The position numbers were made by a program, and so were the translations under genes. Shown here piece by piece: positions 1 through 6,155 of a stretch of 8,193 nt of DNA. The notes beneath the pieces are model-generated. The model saw only the letters and a list, made by a program, of their open reading frames with translations. It made no database searches and was not told the DNA's origin. Numbering within the stretch: the first letter of the stretch is position 1; each line of letters opens with the position of its first letter. The stretch comes from JAAYAN01 sp964437215. Lineage in GTDB: Bacteria; Bacteroidota; Ignavibacteria; Ignavibacteriales; Melioribacteraceae. The stretch lies in the NCBI GenBank assembly GCA_964437215.1, contig CAYTFZ010000108.1, positions 1 to 8,193 on the forward strand, given 5' to 3'.

Positions 1-555
1 ATGTCTGAAGCAATTTACAAGATGATCATTTACCATTCCTGCCGATTGCATAAATGCGTAACAAATTGTTGATCCGAAAAACCGGAAGCCGTCTTTCTTC
101 ATCTCTTTGCTCATTAAATCCGATAATTCCGTTCGGGCAGGAATTTGTGAAATTGCAGTAAAATTATTCTGAATTGTTTTTCCGTCTGTAAATTTCCAGA
201 TATAATTACCGAATGAAGTGTATTTGTTAATAATTCTTAAATATAATTCTGCATTCGAAATCACGCTTTCAATTTTAAGTCTGTTTCGTATAATTTTATC
301 GTCCATTAGCAATTCGTTTATTTTATTTTCATTATAGCGGACAATTATTTCGGGATCGAAAAAATCGAATGCTTTCCGGAAACTTTCTCTTTTTCGCAGG
401 ATTGTAATCCAGCTTAAACCTGCTTGAAAAGATTCAAGCGCAAGTAGCTCGAATAATTTCCTGTCATCCTTTAATGGAACACCCCATTCTTCATCGTGAT
501 ATTTTACATATAATTCATCATTTCCGCACCAGGGGCATCTTTCCAAGTTAGTCAT
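1..555 (-). CDS. tag: DNA-3-methyladenine glycosylase I, C-terminus cut by window edge
   Basis: This base-excision repair enzyme removes 3-methyladenine from alkylated DNA. Reading the minus strand from ATG at 555-553 gives 185 open codons with no stop before the window edge, so the gene continues leftwards. E. coli Tag has 187 residues, so only a short tail is probably missing. The protein aligns by eye with E. coli Tag along its whole length: RCPWC near the N-terminus, YHDEEWGVP at 19-27, LESFQAGLSWITIL at 40-53, and GFRFFGSTICYAFMQ then NDHLVNC near the end. The zinc ligands of the family are present as Cys7, His20, His178 and Cys182. The base-pocket residues Tyr19, Glu41 and Trp49 match E. 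coli Tyr16, Glu38 and Trp46. Its ATG shares one base with the stop of the upstream aldehyde dehydrogenase (TAATG), which points to translational coupling. No SD is visible. Confidence 0.95.
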   Translation of the reverse strand, partial: MTNLERCPWCGNDELYVKYHDEEWGVPLKDDRKLFELLALESFQAGLSWITILRKRESFRKAFDFFDPEIIVRYNENKINELLMDDKIIRNRLKIESVISNAELYLRIINKYTSFGNYIWKFTDGKTIQNNFTAISQIPARTELSDLMSKEMKKDGFRFFGSTICYAFMQSAGMVNDHLVNCFRH

Positions 556-1919
556 TATTTAATCCAGACAGTTTTAATATTAACAAATTCTTTTATTCCG
601 TAATGCGACAATTCACGTCCGTAACCAGAATTTTTTATCCCGCCGAAAGGGAGCCGGGGATCGGATTTAACAATTCCATTAACGAAAACGGTTCCGGAAT
701 CTATTTTGGGAATTAATTTTTCAGCTCGATGAACATTGCTTGTCCAAATTGAGGCGCCTAATCCGAAAGAAGTGTCATTAGCTATTTTTACAGCTTCATC
801 TTCATTCTCAGCTTGAATAATTACCGCAACCGGACCAAACAATTCTTCGGAATAAGCCGGCATTACTTTAGTAACTTCCGATAATACCATCGGCTGAAAA
901 TAGAAGCCTTTATCCGGGACAGGAATGTTTTTCGTTAGAATTTTTGCGCCTGCTTTAACGGAATCATCAACTTGTTTCTGAAGCTCATCTGCAAATTCTT
1001 TTTTTGCAAGAGGTCCCAATTCAGTTTCAAAGTCCATTGGATTGCCCATTTTCAGGGATTCAATTTTCTTACAAAAACCAGGAATGAACTTATCAGCAGC
1101 TTTACCAACGGTAATAAACCTTTTCGCAGCAATGCAGGATTGTCCGTTATTTAAAATCCTTCCGGTAACTGCTCCGTTTATTGCTGCATTAAAATCGGCA
1201 TCTTCAAAAACAATAAAAGCGTCGCTTCCGCCCAGTTCCAGCACAACTTTTTTTAAGTTTCTTCCGGCAATCGCTGCAACTTCACGTCCGGCAGGTTCGC
1301 TGCCAGTAAGTGTAACCGCTTTAATTAGTGGATTTTCGATAACTCTTTTAACTTTGGAAGAAGAAATCTGCAACGTACGAAAAATGTTTTCAGGGAAACC
1401 GGATTCACGGAAAACTCTTTCAATTTCAAGAGCACATTTAGTAACATTTGAAGAATGCTTTAACAAAGCGGCATTTCCAGCCATCAGCGCCGGCGCAGCA
1501 AACCGGAAAACCTGCCAGAAAGGGAAATTCCAAGGCATTATTGCCAATACAATGCCCAGTGGATTATAAGTTATATAGCTTTGTGATGCATCAGTTTCCA
1601 CAAATTCATTTTTTAAAAACTCTTCGCCATTTAAAGCATAATATTCGCAAACCCAGGAACATTTAAGAATTTCAGCTTCCGCCTGTTTAACCGGTTTTCC
1701 CATTTCGGAAGTAATCACTTTAGCGAGAAAATCTTTTTCGGAAATTAATTTTAAGGATGCGTTTAGCAAACACTTTTTCCGGAATTCAAAAGCGGAGTAT
1801 TTCCAATGAAGCCAATCATTTTCAGTTTTATTAATTATATCATCAACCGTTTCATCAGAAAATTCTTCAAAAACTGAAATAATTTCTTCTGTTGCAGGAT
1901 TAATTGAAATTAAGCTCAT
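555..1919 (-). CDS. NAD(P)-dependent aldehyde dehydrogenase, succinate-semialdehyde type
   Basis: A cytosolic aldehyde dehydrogenase of 454 residues that oxidises an aldehyde to its acid with NAD(P)+. All core motifs are visible: MPWNFP with the oxyanion Asn131, cofactor-contacting Lys154 in LLKHSSN, TGS at 205-207, general base Glu228 in LELGG, catalytic Cys262 in NNGQSC, and Glu359 in EELFGPV. The short length and the C-terminal KSDPRLPFGGIKNSGYGREL resemble the GabD1/Sad (YneI) branch, whose usual substrate is succinate semialdehyde. The actual substrate cannot be read from sequence, so no symbol is given. ATG at 1919 lies 14 nt after the MORN lipoprotein stop and has no recognisable SD. 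The stop overlaps the tag start. No neighbouring GABA aminotransferase or other semialdehyde-producing gene is visible here. Confidence 0.93.
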   Translation of the reverse strand: MSLISINPATEEIISVFEEFSDETVDDIINKTENDWLHWKYSAFEFRKKCLLNASLKLISEKDFLAKVITSEMGKPVKQAEAEILKCSWVCEYYALNGEEFLKNEFVETDASQSYITYNPLGIVLAIMPWNFPFWQVFRFAAPALMAGNAALLKHSSNVTKCALEIERVFRESGFPENIFRTLQISSSKVKRVIENPLIKAVTLTGSEPAGREVAAIAGRNLKKVVLELGGSDAFIVFEDADFNAAINGAVTGRILNNGQSCIAAKRFITVGKAADKFIPGFCKKIESLKMGNPMDFETELGPLAKKEFADELQKQVDDSVKAGAKILTKNIPVPDKGFYFQPMVLSEVTKVMPAYSEELFGPVAVIIQAENEDEAVKIANDTSFGLGASIWTSNVHRAEKLIPKIDSGTVFVNGIVKSDPRLPFGGIKNSGYGRELSHYGIKEFVNIKTVWIK

Positions 1920-1933
1920 AGTAAATTAAGTGA

Positions 1934-2605
1934 TTAAAAAGATTGTAATTCGCCGTCAACGTAACCTTCGTAATGCATTACAGTGCCATCGTTGTTCCAC
2001 CATGTAAAAACGCCGTTTCTTTGATTTTTTCGAAAACTGCCTTCTTCTTTTTTAGTACCGTCAGGATACCAGCAGGTATATTTTCCGTTACGCTCGCCGT
2101 TTACATAAGTCCATTCTTTAAATTTCCTGCCAGTTTCATAATACTCAATAACAGAACCGTGAAGTCGCGCATTATAATAATTTTCGCGTGTTTTTACTTC
2201 GCCGTTTTTATAATACTCAAGAATTTCACCGAGTTTTACATTGTTGGAATAGTTCCCTGTACTTTTCAATTCGCCTGTTTCATACCATCCTTTATATTCT
2301 CCCTGAAGTTTCCCATCCTGATAGTTTAATTGGGTTTCTACATTTCCGTTACTGTACCAGCTTGTAAATTTTCCGTCAAGAATTCCAGCAGAATAATTGG
2401 CTTCGGATTTAACAGCTTTTTTTTCGATATTAGCAACATTGGTTTTCACTCTATTGGAATGATATGTTATTAAAGTCCCTGTAAATGGATAATCTTCTCC
2501 TTTTATATAAACAAGGTTTCCTTTAACAATAATATCATCGGAAGATACTTCCTTATTGCAGGATAGAATAAAAAATGATACAAATATTATAAAAAAAATT
2601 CTCAT
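1934..2605 (-). CDS. MORN-variant repeat lipoprotein (YwqK/COG2849-like)
   Basis: A 223-residue predicted lipoprotein. MRIFFIIFVSFFILSC is a lysine-poor but typical SPII signal with lipidation at Cys16, so the protein is probably anchored in the envelope. From about residue 32 to the end it consists of degenerate repeats of about 23 residues with the pattern YY/WY-x-NG-x-x-x-x-x-x-x-Y-x-(D/N)G-x-x-x-G, for example WYSNGNVETQLNYQDGKLQG. This is the MORN-variant repeat found in proteins often labelled 'YwqK family antitoxin'. That label is inherited, and no toxin gene sits beside it here. The repeats form a beta scaffold, and the partner or ligand is unknown. The start is the only ATG before the hydrophobic stretch. 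A weak AGAG lies about 11 nt upstream. It is the first gene of the tag-side operon. Confidence 0.85.
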   Translation of the reverse strand: MRIFFIIFVSFFILSCNKEVSSDDIIVKGNLVYIKGEDYPFTGTLITYHSNRVKTNVANIEKKAVKSEANYSAGILDGKFTSWYSNGNVETQLNYQDGKLQGEYKGWYETGELKSTGNYSNNVKLGEILEYYKNGEVKTRENYYNARLHGSVIEYYETGRKFKEWTYVNGERNGKYTCWYPDGTKKEEGSFRKNQRNGVFTWWNNDGTVMHYEGYVDGELQSF

Positions 2606-2631
2606 GTATTAAATGCTCTTTACGATTATAA

Positions 2632-2639
2632 CAAATATA
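2632..2639 (-). promoter_or_regulatory. possible Bacteroidota-type -7 element for the MORN operon
   Basis: On the minus strand this reads TATATTTG, a perfect match to the Bacteroidota -7 consensus TAnnTTTG. It lies about 27 nt upstream of the lipoprotein ATG, a sensible distance for a short leader. No TTG/TTTG -33 element is seen at the expected distance, and such words are frequent by chance in AT-rich DNA. Confidence 0.25.
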
Positions 2640-2738
2640 ATATAATTATTTATTCATAGGAAAAATATTTAACGATTATTTTTATTAAATATTAGTTCTG
2701 CAAATAAAACATTTTTATTAAAAAATTGCGTGGAAAAT

Positions 2739-3797
2739 ATGTCAAAACAAAAAAATCCCAAAACATTTATTCTGGACACAAATGTAATTTTGCACGATCC
2801 ATCCTGCATAACACAATTTAAGGAAAATGATATTGTTATACCTTTGGTTGTAATTGAAGAAATCGATCACTTCAAACGCGGCAGCCAGGTTATTAACCTT
2901 AATGCCCGTGAGTTTGCCCGCACGCTTGACAACCTTACCGGAAAAGATATATTTAACGGCGGAATTTCAATGGGCGAAGGAAAAGGGAAAGTGAGGATCC
3001 ATATAACTAAAGGATTGGCCAAAGAAATTCACGAAGCTTTTCGCGAAGATAATCCAGATCATCGTATTTTAAGCGCAGCATTTGAAATTTATAAAAATTC
3101 AGCCGATAAGAAAAAAGTGATTTTAGTTAGCAAGGACGTGAACTTAAGAATGAAAGCAAAAGCTTTGGGGATTTTAGCCGAAGATTACACAACTGACAGA
3201 ATTACAAATGTGGAAGAACTTTACAGCGGAAAAGAACTGGTTGAGAATTTTGATGATGATATTCTTCAGAAATTTTTCCACGTTCCTTTCGAAATTCCAT
3301 CCGAAGAAATTTTGCCAAAAATTAAAGCAGAAATTGTTGCAAATAAATATTACATCCTTCGAAACAATTACCGGTCGGCACTCACAAATCTTAATCATAC
3401 CAAGACATTTTTTAAAAAGATTGACAAAGTGGGAGTTTATGGTATAATGCCGAGAAATTCCGAACAGACATTTGCCATTGATGCACTTACCAATCCGGAA
3501 GTCCCTTTNNNNNNNNNNNNNNNNNNNNNNNNNNNNNNNNNNNNNNNNNNNNNNNNNNNNNNNNNNNNNNNNNNNNNNNNNNNNNNNNNNNNNNNNNNNN
3601 NNNNNNNNGCTGGCGAAGGAGCAAAAATTGTATTAACTGGTGACATTTATCAGATAGACCACCCATATCTCGATTCACAATCGAACGGCTTGTCATATTT
3701 AATTGATAAGTTTAAAGGACAATCGCTTTATGCTCATATTAATTTAGAAAAAGGAGAGAGATCGGAGCTGGCAGAACTTGCAAGTAATTTATTATAA
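2739..3797 (+). CDS. PIN-domain PhoH family ATPase, interrupted by an assembly gap
   Basis: A cytosolic fusion of an N-terminal PIN nuclease domain with a PhoH-type P-loop ATPase, probably acting on RNA. Numbered from ATG at 2739, the PIN domain covers about 1-150. Its acidic residues are Asp13 (ILDTNV), Glu41 (VIEEID), Asp107 (NPDHRIL) and Asp133 (VSKDVNLR). GIMPRNSEQTFAIDAL at 235-250 is the usual lead-in to the ATPase domain. The sequence then runs into 100 Ns, and resumes at AGEGAKIVLTGDIYQID and ends with KGERSELAELASNLL, the normal family C-terminus. Walker A and Walker B (DEAQ) are not visible and should lie in the gap. The frame agrees on both sides of the placeholder, which proves little if the gap size is arbitrary. 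A GTG at 2730 would add three residues. ATG is preferred, and neither start has an SD. Confidence 0.9.
   Translation: MSKQKNPKTFILDTNVILHDPSCITQFKENDIVIPLVVIEEIDHFKRGSQVINLNAREFARTLDNLTGKDIFNGGISMGEGKGKVRIHITKGLAKEIHEAFREDNPDHRILSAAFEIYKNSADKKKVILVSKDVNLRMKAKALGILAEDYTTDRITNVEELYSGKELVENFDDDILQKFFHVPFEIPSEEILPKIKAEIVANKYYILRNNYRSALTNLNHTKTFFKKIDKVGVYGIMPRNSEQTFAIDALTNPEVPXXXXXXXXXXXXXXXXXXXXXXXXXXXXXXXXXXAGEGAKIVLTGDIYQIDHPYLDSQSNGLSYLIDKFKGQSLYAHINLEKGERSELAELASNLL
3509..3608. other. run of exactly 100 N (assembly gap)
   Basis: One hundred consecutive undetermined bases fall inside the PhoH gene. Exactly 100 N is the conventional placeholder for a gap of unknown size. From the family, about 120-150 residues normally separate the two visible flanks, but the placeholder allows only about 33. 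All coordinates to the right of the gap may therefore be offset from the real chromosome. Confidence 0.97.
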
Positions 3798-3836
3798 TTA
3801 ATTAGCAATTGAATATATAAGAAATAAATGCTATCT

Positions 3837-3844
3837 TAATTTTG
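3837..3844 (+). promoter_or_regulatory. possible -7 element (TAATTTTG) for the GYD gene
   Basis: TAATTTTG is a perfect match to TAnnTTTG and lies 24 nt before the GYD-protein ATG. The nearest upstream TTG (3809-3811) is 25 nt away, farther than is typical for a -33 element. The word also overlaps the left arm of the hairpin at 3840-3856, so either reading may be coincidental. Confidence 0.25.
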
Positions 3845-3856
3845 AGTTTCTCAAAA
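3840..3856 (+). repeat. 7-bp inverted repeat just before the GYD ribosome-binding site
   Basis: TTTTGAG, a TTT loop, then CTCAAAA form a perfect 7-bp hairpin that ends two bases before GAGGAGG. It could shape the 5' end of the mRNA or be an operator-like palindrome. No T-run follows, so it is not an intrinsic terminator for PhoH. Confidence 0.45.
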
Positions 3857-3857
3857 C

Positions 3858-3864
3858 GAGGAGG
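3858..3864 (+). promoter_or_regulatory. strong ribosome-binding site that fixes the GYD start
   Basis: GAGGAGG sits four bases before ATG at 3869. It rules out the in-frame TTG at 3842, which lies upstream of this site and would add nine residues. Confidence 0.8.
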
Positions 3865-3868
3865 CAGT

Positions 3869-4165
3869 ATGAAAACTTATATCTTATTTACAAAACTTTC
3901 GTCCGAAGTAGCAAAAAAAGTTAAGGACCGCTCCATTTTAGGACGACATTGGCTGGAACAGGTTAAGGAAAAGTGTCCGTCAGTTAAGTTTATTAATCAT
4001 TATGCATTGCTTGGTAAATACGATTTTATGGATATTTATGAAGCTCCCGATGATGAAACTGCTGTAAAAGTATCTCTTATAAGCCGAGCAAATGGAGCGG
4101 AAACGGCTGAAAGTTTATCTGCAATTCCGTACATGAATTTTTTAGAGCTTACTAAAGAAATTTGA
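3869..4165 (+). CDS. GYD domain protein
   Basis: A small soluble protein of 98 residues, full length for the GYD family. The signature region is GKYDFMDIYEAPDD at 49-62, where the eponymous Gly-Tyr-Asp motif has a Lys inserted (Gly49-Lys50-Tyr51-Asp52). It is preceded by MKTYILFTKLSSEVAKKVKD and followed by SRANGAETAESLSAIPYM, which keep the usual beta-alpha-beta pattern. Family members are thought to have a small ferredoxin-like alpha+beta fold. No biochemical role is established, so none is assigned. The start is ATG at 3869, chosen because GAGGAGG lies directly upstream. The gene stands 71 nt after the PhoH stop and 93 nt before the next gene. It has its own strong ribosome-binding site, and a candidate promoter word lies upstream. 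Confidence 0.82.
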   Translation: MKTYILFTKLSSEVAKKVKDRSILGRHWLEQVKEKCPSVKFINHYALLGKYDFMDIYEAPDDETAVKVSLISRANGAETAESLSAIPYMNFLELTKEI

Positions 4166-4258
4166 TTTTTTTAATAGGAAATTAATATTTAACTAATTGC
4201 TGCAGTTCATTTTTTATTCTTTGCAGAAACATAAACGAAAATTGTTTCAGGAGGGAAT

Positions 4259-4717
4259 ATGAGTATAATGGAGCAAACAAAATATGTTTTTCATTTAGCG
4301 CAAAACATTCACTCGCATCTAAGCAAAATATATCATACTGTAGGCAACAGTACAGACCGCGAAAGACTAAAACTTCTTCTTGAGTATATGAGCAGTCAGG
4401 AAAAAATAATTAAATCGTGCATCGAAGAATATGAAAATTCTCTTTCAAGAAAAGTGCTTAACACTTGGTTTAAGTATGTGCCAAAAGATATACAAATTGA
4501 TTATTCGAAAATACTAAGTGTAAATTCGAGCACCGATATTGATGATATAATTACACTTGCTTTGGATATTGATGATAAGCTGATATCAATATATTCCGAA
4601 ATGGCAGAACACAGCGACTGCGAAAGTGTTAAGGATGCATTTTCGAACCTTATACAGCTTGAACAGCAAAATAAGAAAAATCTTGTGCGAAGTTATATGC
4701 GATTTGAAGATATTTAA
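4259..4717 (+). CDS. small all-helical protein, possible degenerate ferritin-like fold
   Basis: A soluble 152-residue protein with no signal peptide or membrane segment. It appears to be four long helices in two halves: about 8-28 and 33-60, then 93-118 and 122-148. The spacing recalls the rubrerythrin/ferritin-like pattern. Tyr25 and Tyr112 sit seven residues after the places where helix A and helix C would carry a metal-binding Glu, but those places hold His18 and Asp105. The two ExxH motifs read E48-K-I-I51 and E135-Q-Q-N138, so both His are lost. If the fold is right, a normal di-iron site is unlikely. The fold is inferred by eye and the function is unknown. ATG at 4259 is supported by AGGAGG at 4249-4254 with four-base spacing, one of the best ribosome-binding sites in the window. 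Confidence 0.75.
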   Translation: MSIMEQTKYVFHLAQNIHSHLSKIYHTVGNSTDRERLKLLLEYMSSQEKIIKSCIEEYENSLSRKVLNTWFKYVPKDIQIDYSKILSVNSSTDIDDIITLALDIDDKLISIYSEMAEHSDCESVKDAFSNLIQLEQQNKKNLVRSYMRFEDI

Positions 4718-4725
4718 TCATAAAG

Positions 4726-4775
4726 AAAATATGGTTTGATTTATCTGAAAAAAGGTAAAGATCAAACCATATTTT
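4726..4775. terminator. bidirectional terminator between convergent genes
   Basis: AAAATATGGTTTGAT at 4726-4740 is perfectly complementary to 4761-4775, giving a 15-bp stem with a 20-nt loop. The right arm ends in a T-run for plus-strand transcription, and the left arm ends in A-rich sequence that gives Us for minus-strand transcription. It lies between the stops of the helical-protein gene (4717) and the barrel gene (4782), exactly where a shared terminator is expected. Confidence 0.85.
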
Positions 4776-4781
4776 TAATTA

Positions 4782-5480
4782 TTAAAAATAATAATCAACA
4801 CCTATATTAATGGTAAACAAATCAGTTGTTGATTTATTTACATAGTAGTCAACGGCTCCGTTTGCAGGATTTATTACTATTCCGCCTTCAGTTAAATATT
4901 CCGATTCTGAACTCCATAAGTAACGGCATTTTAAATTCAGGTATAATGTGCCTTTTTCATCAGGATTATTCCAAACTTTAATAAGCATTCCTCCGCCTAT
5001 ACCATAGCTCCAGCTCCAATCATCAAAATTGGTAGATTCGGCAATATTTTCATTATTGCCCCAATCTCGTTCGCTTTTAACTTCAGTTGTTGTAAAAATG
5101 TAATTCCCGCCCCCGAGAACTTCTAAAAAAGGGCGCCACGTGCCAGTAAAAGGGGCAATCTGGACAAGTAAATGCATATTAGCAATACTGTTGTTTCTGT
5201 TAACATCAACTCTCACATCAGGAATTGTGTGGCTTAATGGTCGGGACTGGCTTTCTCTGCCGTAATTTAAATATCCGAGATTTAACCCGATAGTTACAGG
5301 TCTTTGTTTATTCGGCTCCCAAAAAGTACCGTGAATTTCAAGTCCGTAACCAAGTTTATCGGTGTTAAGTTTAAATTCATTTTTCGGTATTCCAATTACA
5401 AAACTGCCTCCGACGGTTTGTGCGTAGTTTATGCTACAGGCGCTGACTAAAAAAATAAACAGAATCTTTAGGTTTTTCAT
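4782..5480 (-). CDS. outer-membrane beta-barrel-like protein
   Basis: A 232-residue exported protein that I do not recognise as a named family. Residues 1-20 form a signal peptide (MKNLKILFIFLVSACSINYA). The rest is rich in Gly, aromatic residues and alternating polar/hydrophobic strands, and it ends in GVDYYF. A C-terminal Phe is the classic last-strand signature for BAM-assembled barrels. At this size, an 8-10 strand barrel is plausible. The signal is ambiguous: NYA|QT looks like an SPI site, but VSAC at 12-15 is also a good lipobox. The start is ATG at 5480, which has GGAG six bases upstream. The in-frame TTG at 5492 would add four residues and lies beyond that site. It begins 16 nt after the aat stop and is probably cotranscribed with it. 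Confidence 0.8.
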   Translation of the reverse strand: MKNLKILFIFLVSACSINYAQTVGGSFVIGIPKNEFKLNTDKLGYGLEIHGTFWEPNKQRPVTIGLNLGYLNYGRESQSRPLSHTIPDVRVDVNRNNSIANMHLLVQIAPFTGTWRPFLEVLGGGNYIFTTTEVKSERDWGNNENIAESTNFDDWSWSYGIGGGMLIKVWNNPDEKGTLYLNLKCRYLWSSESEYLTEGGIVINPANGAVDYYVNKSTTDLFTINIGVDYYF

Positions 5481-5486
5481 AAATTG

Positions 5487-5490
5487 CTCC
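5487..5490 (-). promoter_or_regulatory. ribosome-binding site deciding the barrel-gene start
   Basis: GGAG on the minus strand, six bases before ATG at 5480. It supports that start over the TTG at 5492. Confidence 0.6.
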
Positions 5491-5496
5491 AATATA

Positions 5497-6114
5497 TTAT
5501 ATTCTTATTTCGTCACTAAAAACAACATCATCTTTGAATGCTTTATCTAACAGAAGTTGGTATTTTTTCCAGCTTATTTCAACTGCTCCAAACATTTTTA
5601 AGTGTTCAGTCTGAAATTGCACATCAAGCAAAGAGAAATTATTTTGTGCTAAATGCTTAATTAAAACAGCAAATGCGCACTTGGAGGCTTGCGGAACCCT
5701 TGAAAACATTGATTCGCCAAAAAAGGCTCCTTTATATGATATTCCATAAAGTCCGCCGACTAAAATCGAATTTTGATAAACACCAATACTTTTCAAAAAA
5801 CCAAACTCCAATAGCTTCGAATATGCTGATATCAATTCTCTGCTTATCCAGGTTTCCTTGCGCTGGGAACAAGCTTCTATAATATCCATTGTATGTATGT
5901 TCGCCTTATAAACAAAATCTGTGCCGGACATAAACTTCTTCAATGAACGGGGTATATTGAAGTTATTAAGTGGAATTACAGTTCTGATTTTAGGCTGATA
6001 CCAATTTATTATACCGTTTTCATCAGCCATAGGAAATGCTCCGCTTGCATAGAGCATAATCATATTTTCAGGCTCGAGCCATTTTTTTATATCTTGAGGA
6101 AGGCCGTAACTCAT
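5497..6114 (-). CDS. aat: leucyl/phenylalanyl-tRNA--protein transferase
   Basis: This enzyme transfers Leu or Phe from aminoacyl-tRNA to proteins with an N-terminal Arg or Lys, marking them for ClpS/ClpAP degradation in the bacterial N-degron pathway. It has 205 residues against 234 in E. coli, mainly because the termini are shorter. The family landmarks are in order: YASGAFPMA at 22-30, WYQPKIR at 38-44, IPRSLKKF at 54-61, TWISRELISAY at 88-98, GGLYGISYKGAFFGESMFSR at 120-139, ASK at 143-145 and LLDVQFQTEHLKMFGA at 162-177. Glu134, Asp164 and Gln166 match the active-site residues E156, D186 and Q188 of the E. coli enzyme. ATG at 6114 follows the TPR lipoprotein stop by 41 nt and has no SD. 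ClpS and ClpA genes are not in this window. Confidence 0.95.
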   Translation of the reverse strand: MSYGLPQDIKKWLEPENMIMLYASGAFPMADENGIINWYQPKIRTVIPLNNFNIPRSLKKFMSGTDFVYKANIHTMDIIEACSQRKETWISRELISAYSKLLEFGFLKSIGVYQNSILVGGLYGISYKGAFFGESMFSRVPQASKCAFAVLIKHLAQNNFSLLDVQFQTEHLKMFGAVEISWKKYQLLLDKAFKDDVVFSDEIRI

Positions 6115-6137
6115 TATTCAATTTAAATTATAATGAG

Positions 6138-6145
6138 CAAAAATA
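6138..6145 (-). promoter_or_regulatory. possible internal -7 element before aat
   Basis: The minus strand reads TATTTTTG, a perfect TAnnTTTG, 23 nt upstream of the aat ATG. A TTG (complement of 6162-6164) lies 16 nt further upstream, slightly short for a -33 element. If real, it would let aat and the barrel gene be transcribed apart from the TPR gene. Confidence 0.25.
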
Positions 6146-6155
6146 ATAAAAAAAA

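Noticed and set aside
972..1666. Plus-strand open frames opposite the aldehyde dehydrogenase
   Set aside because: They are shadows of a well-conserved gene on the other strand. Their translations show no recognisable domain and they lack ribosome-binding sites.
1934..2605. Toxin-antitoxin system, suggested by the YwqK-type repeats
   Set aside because: No small toxin gene is adjacent, and the protein has a lipoprotein signal, which does not suit a cytosolic antitoxin.
3487..3696. Minus-strand open frames spanning the N run
   Set aside because: They exist only because Ns contain no stop codons. The plus strand holds the PhoH gene.
4196..4226. CTGCAG...TTTGCAG repeat and a TATTCTTTG word before the helical-protein gene, considered as operator or promoter
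   Set aside because: The inverted match is only five bases, and the word has one base too many to fit TAnnTTTG. Neither is better than chance.
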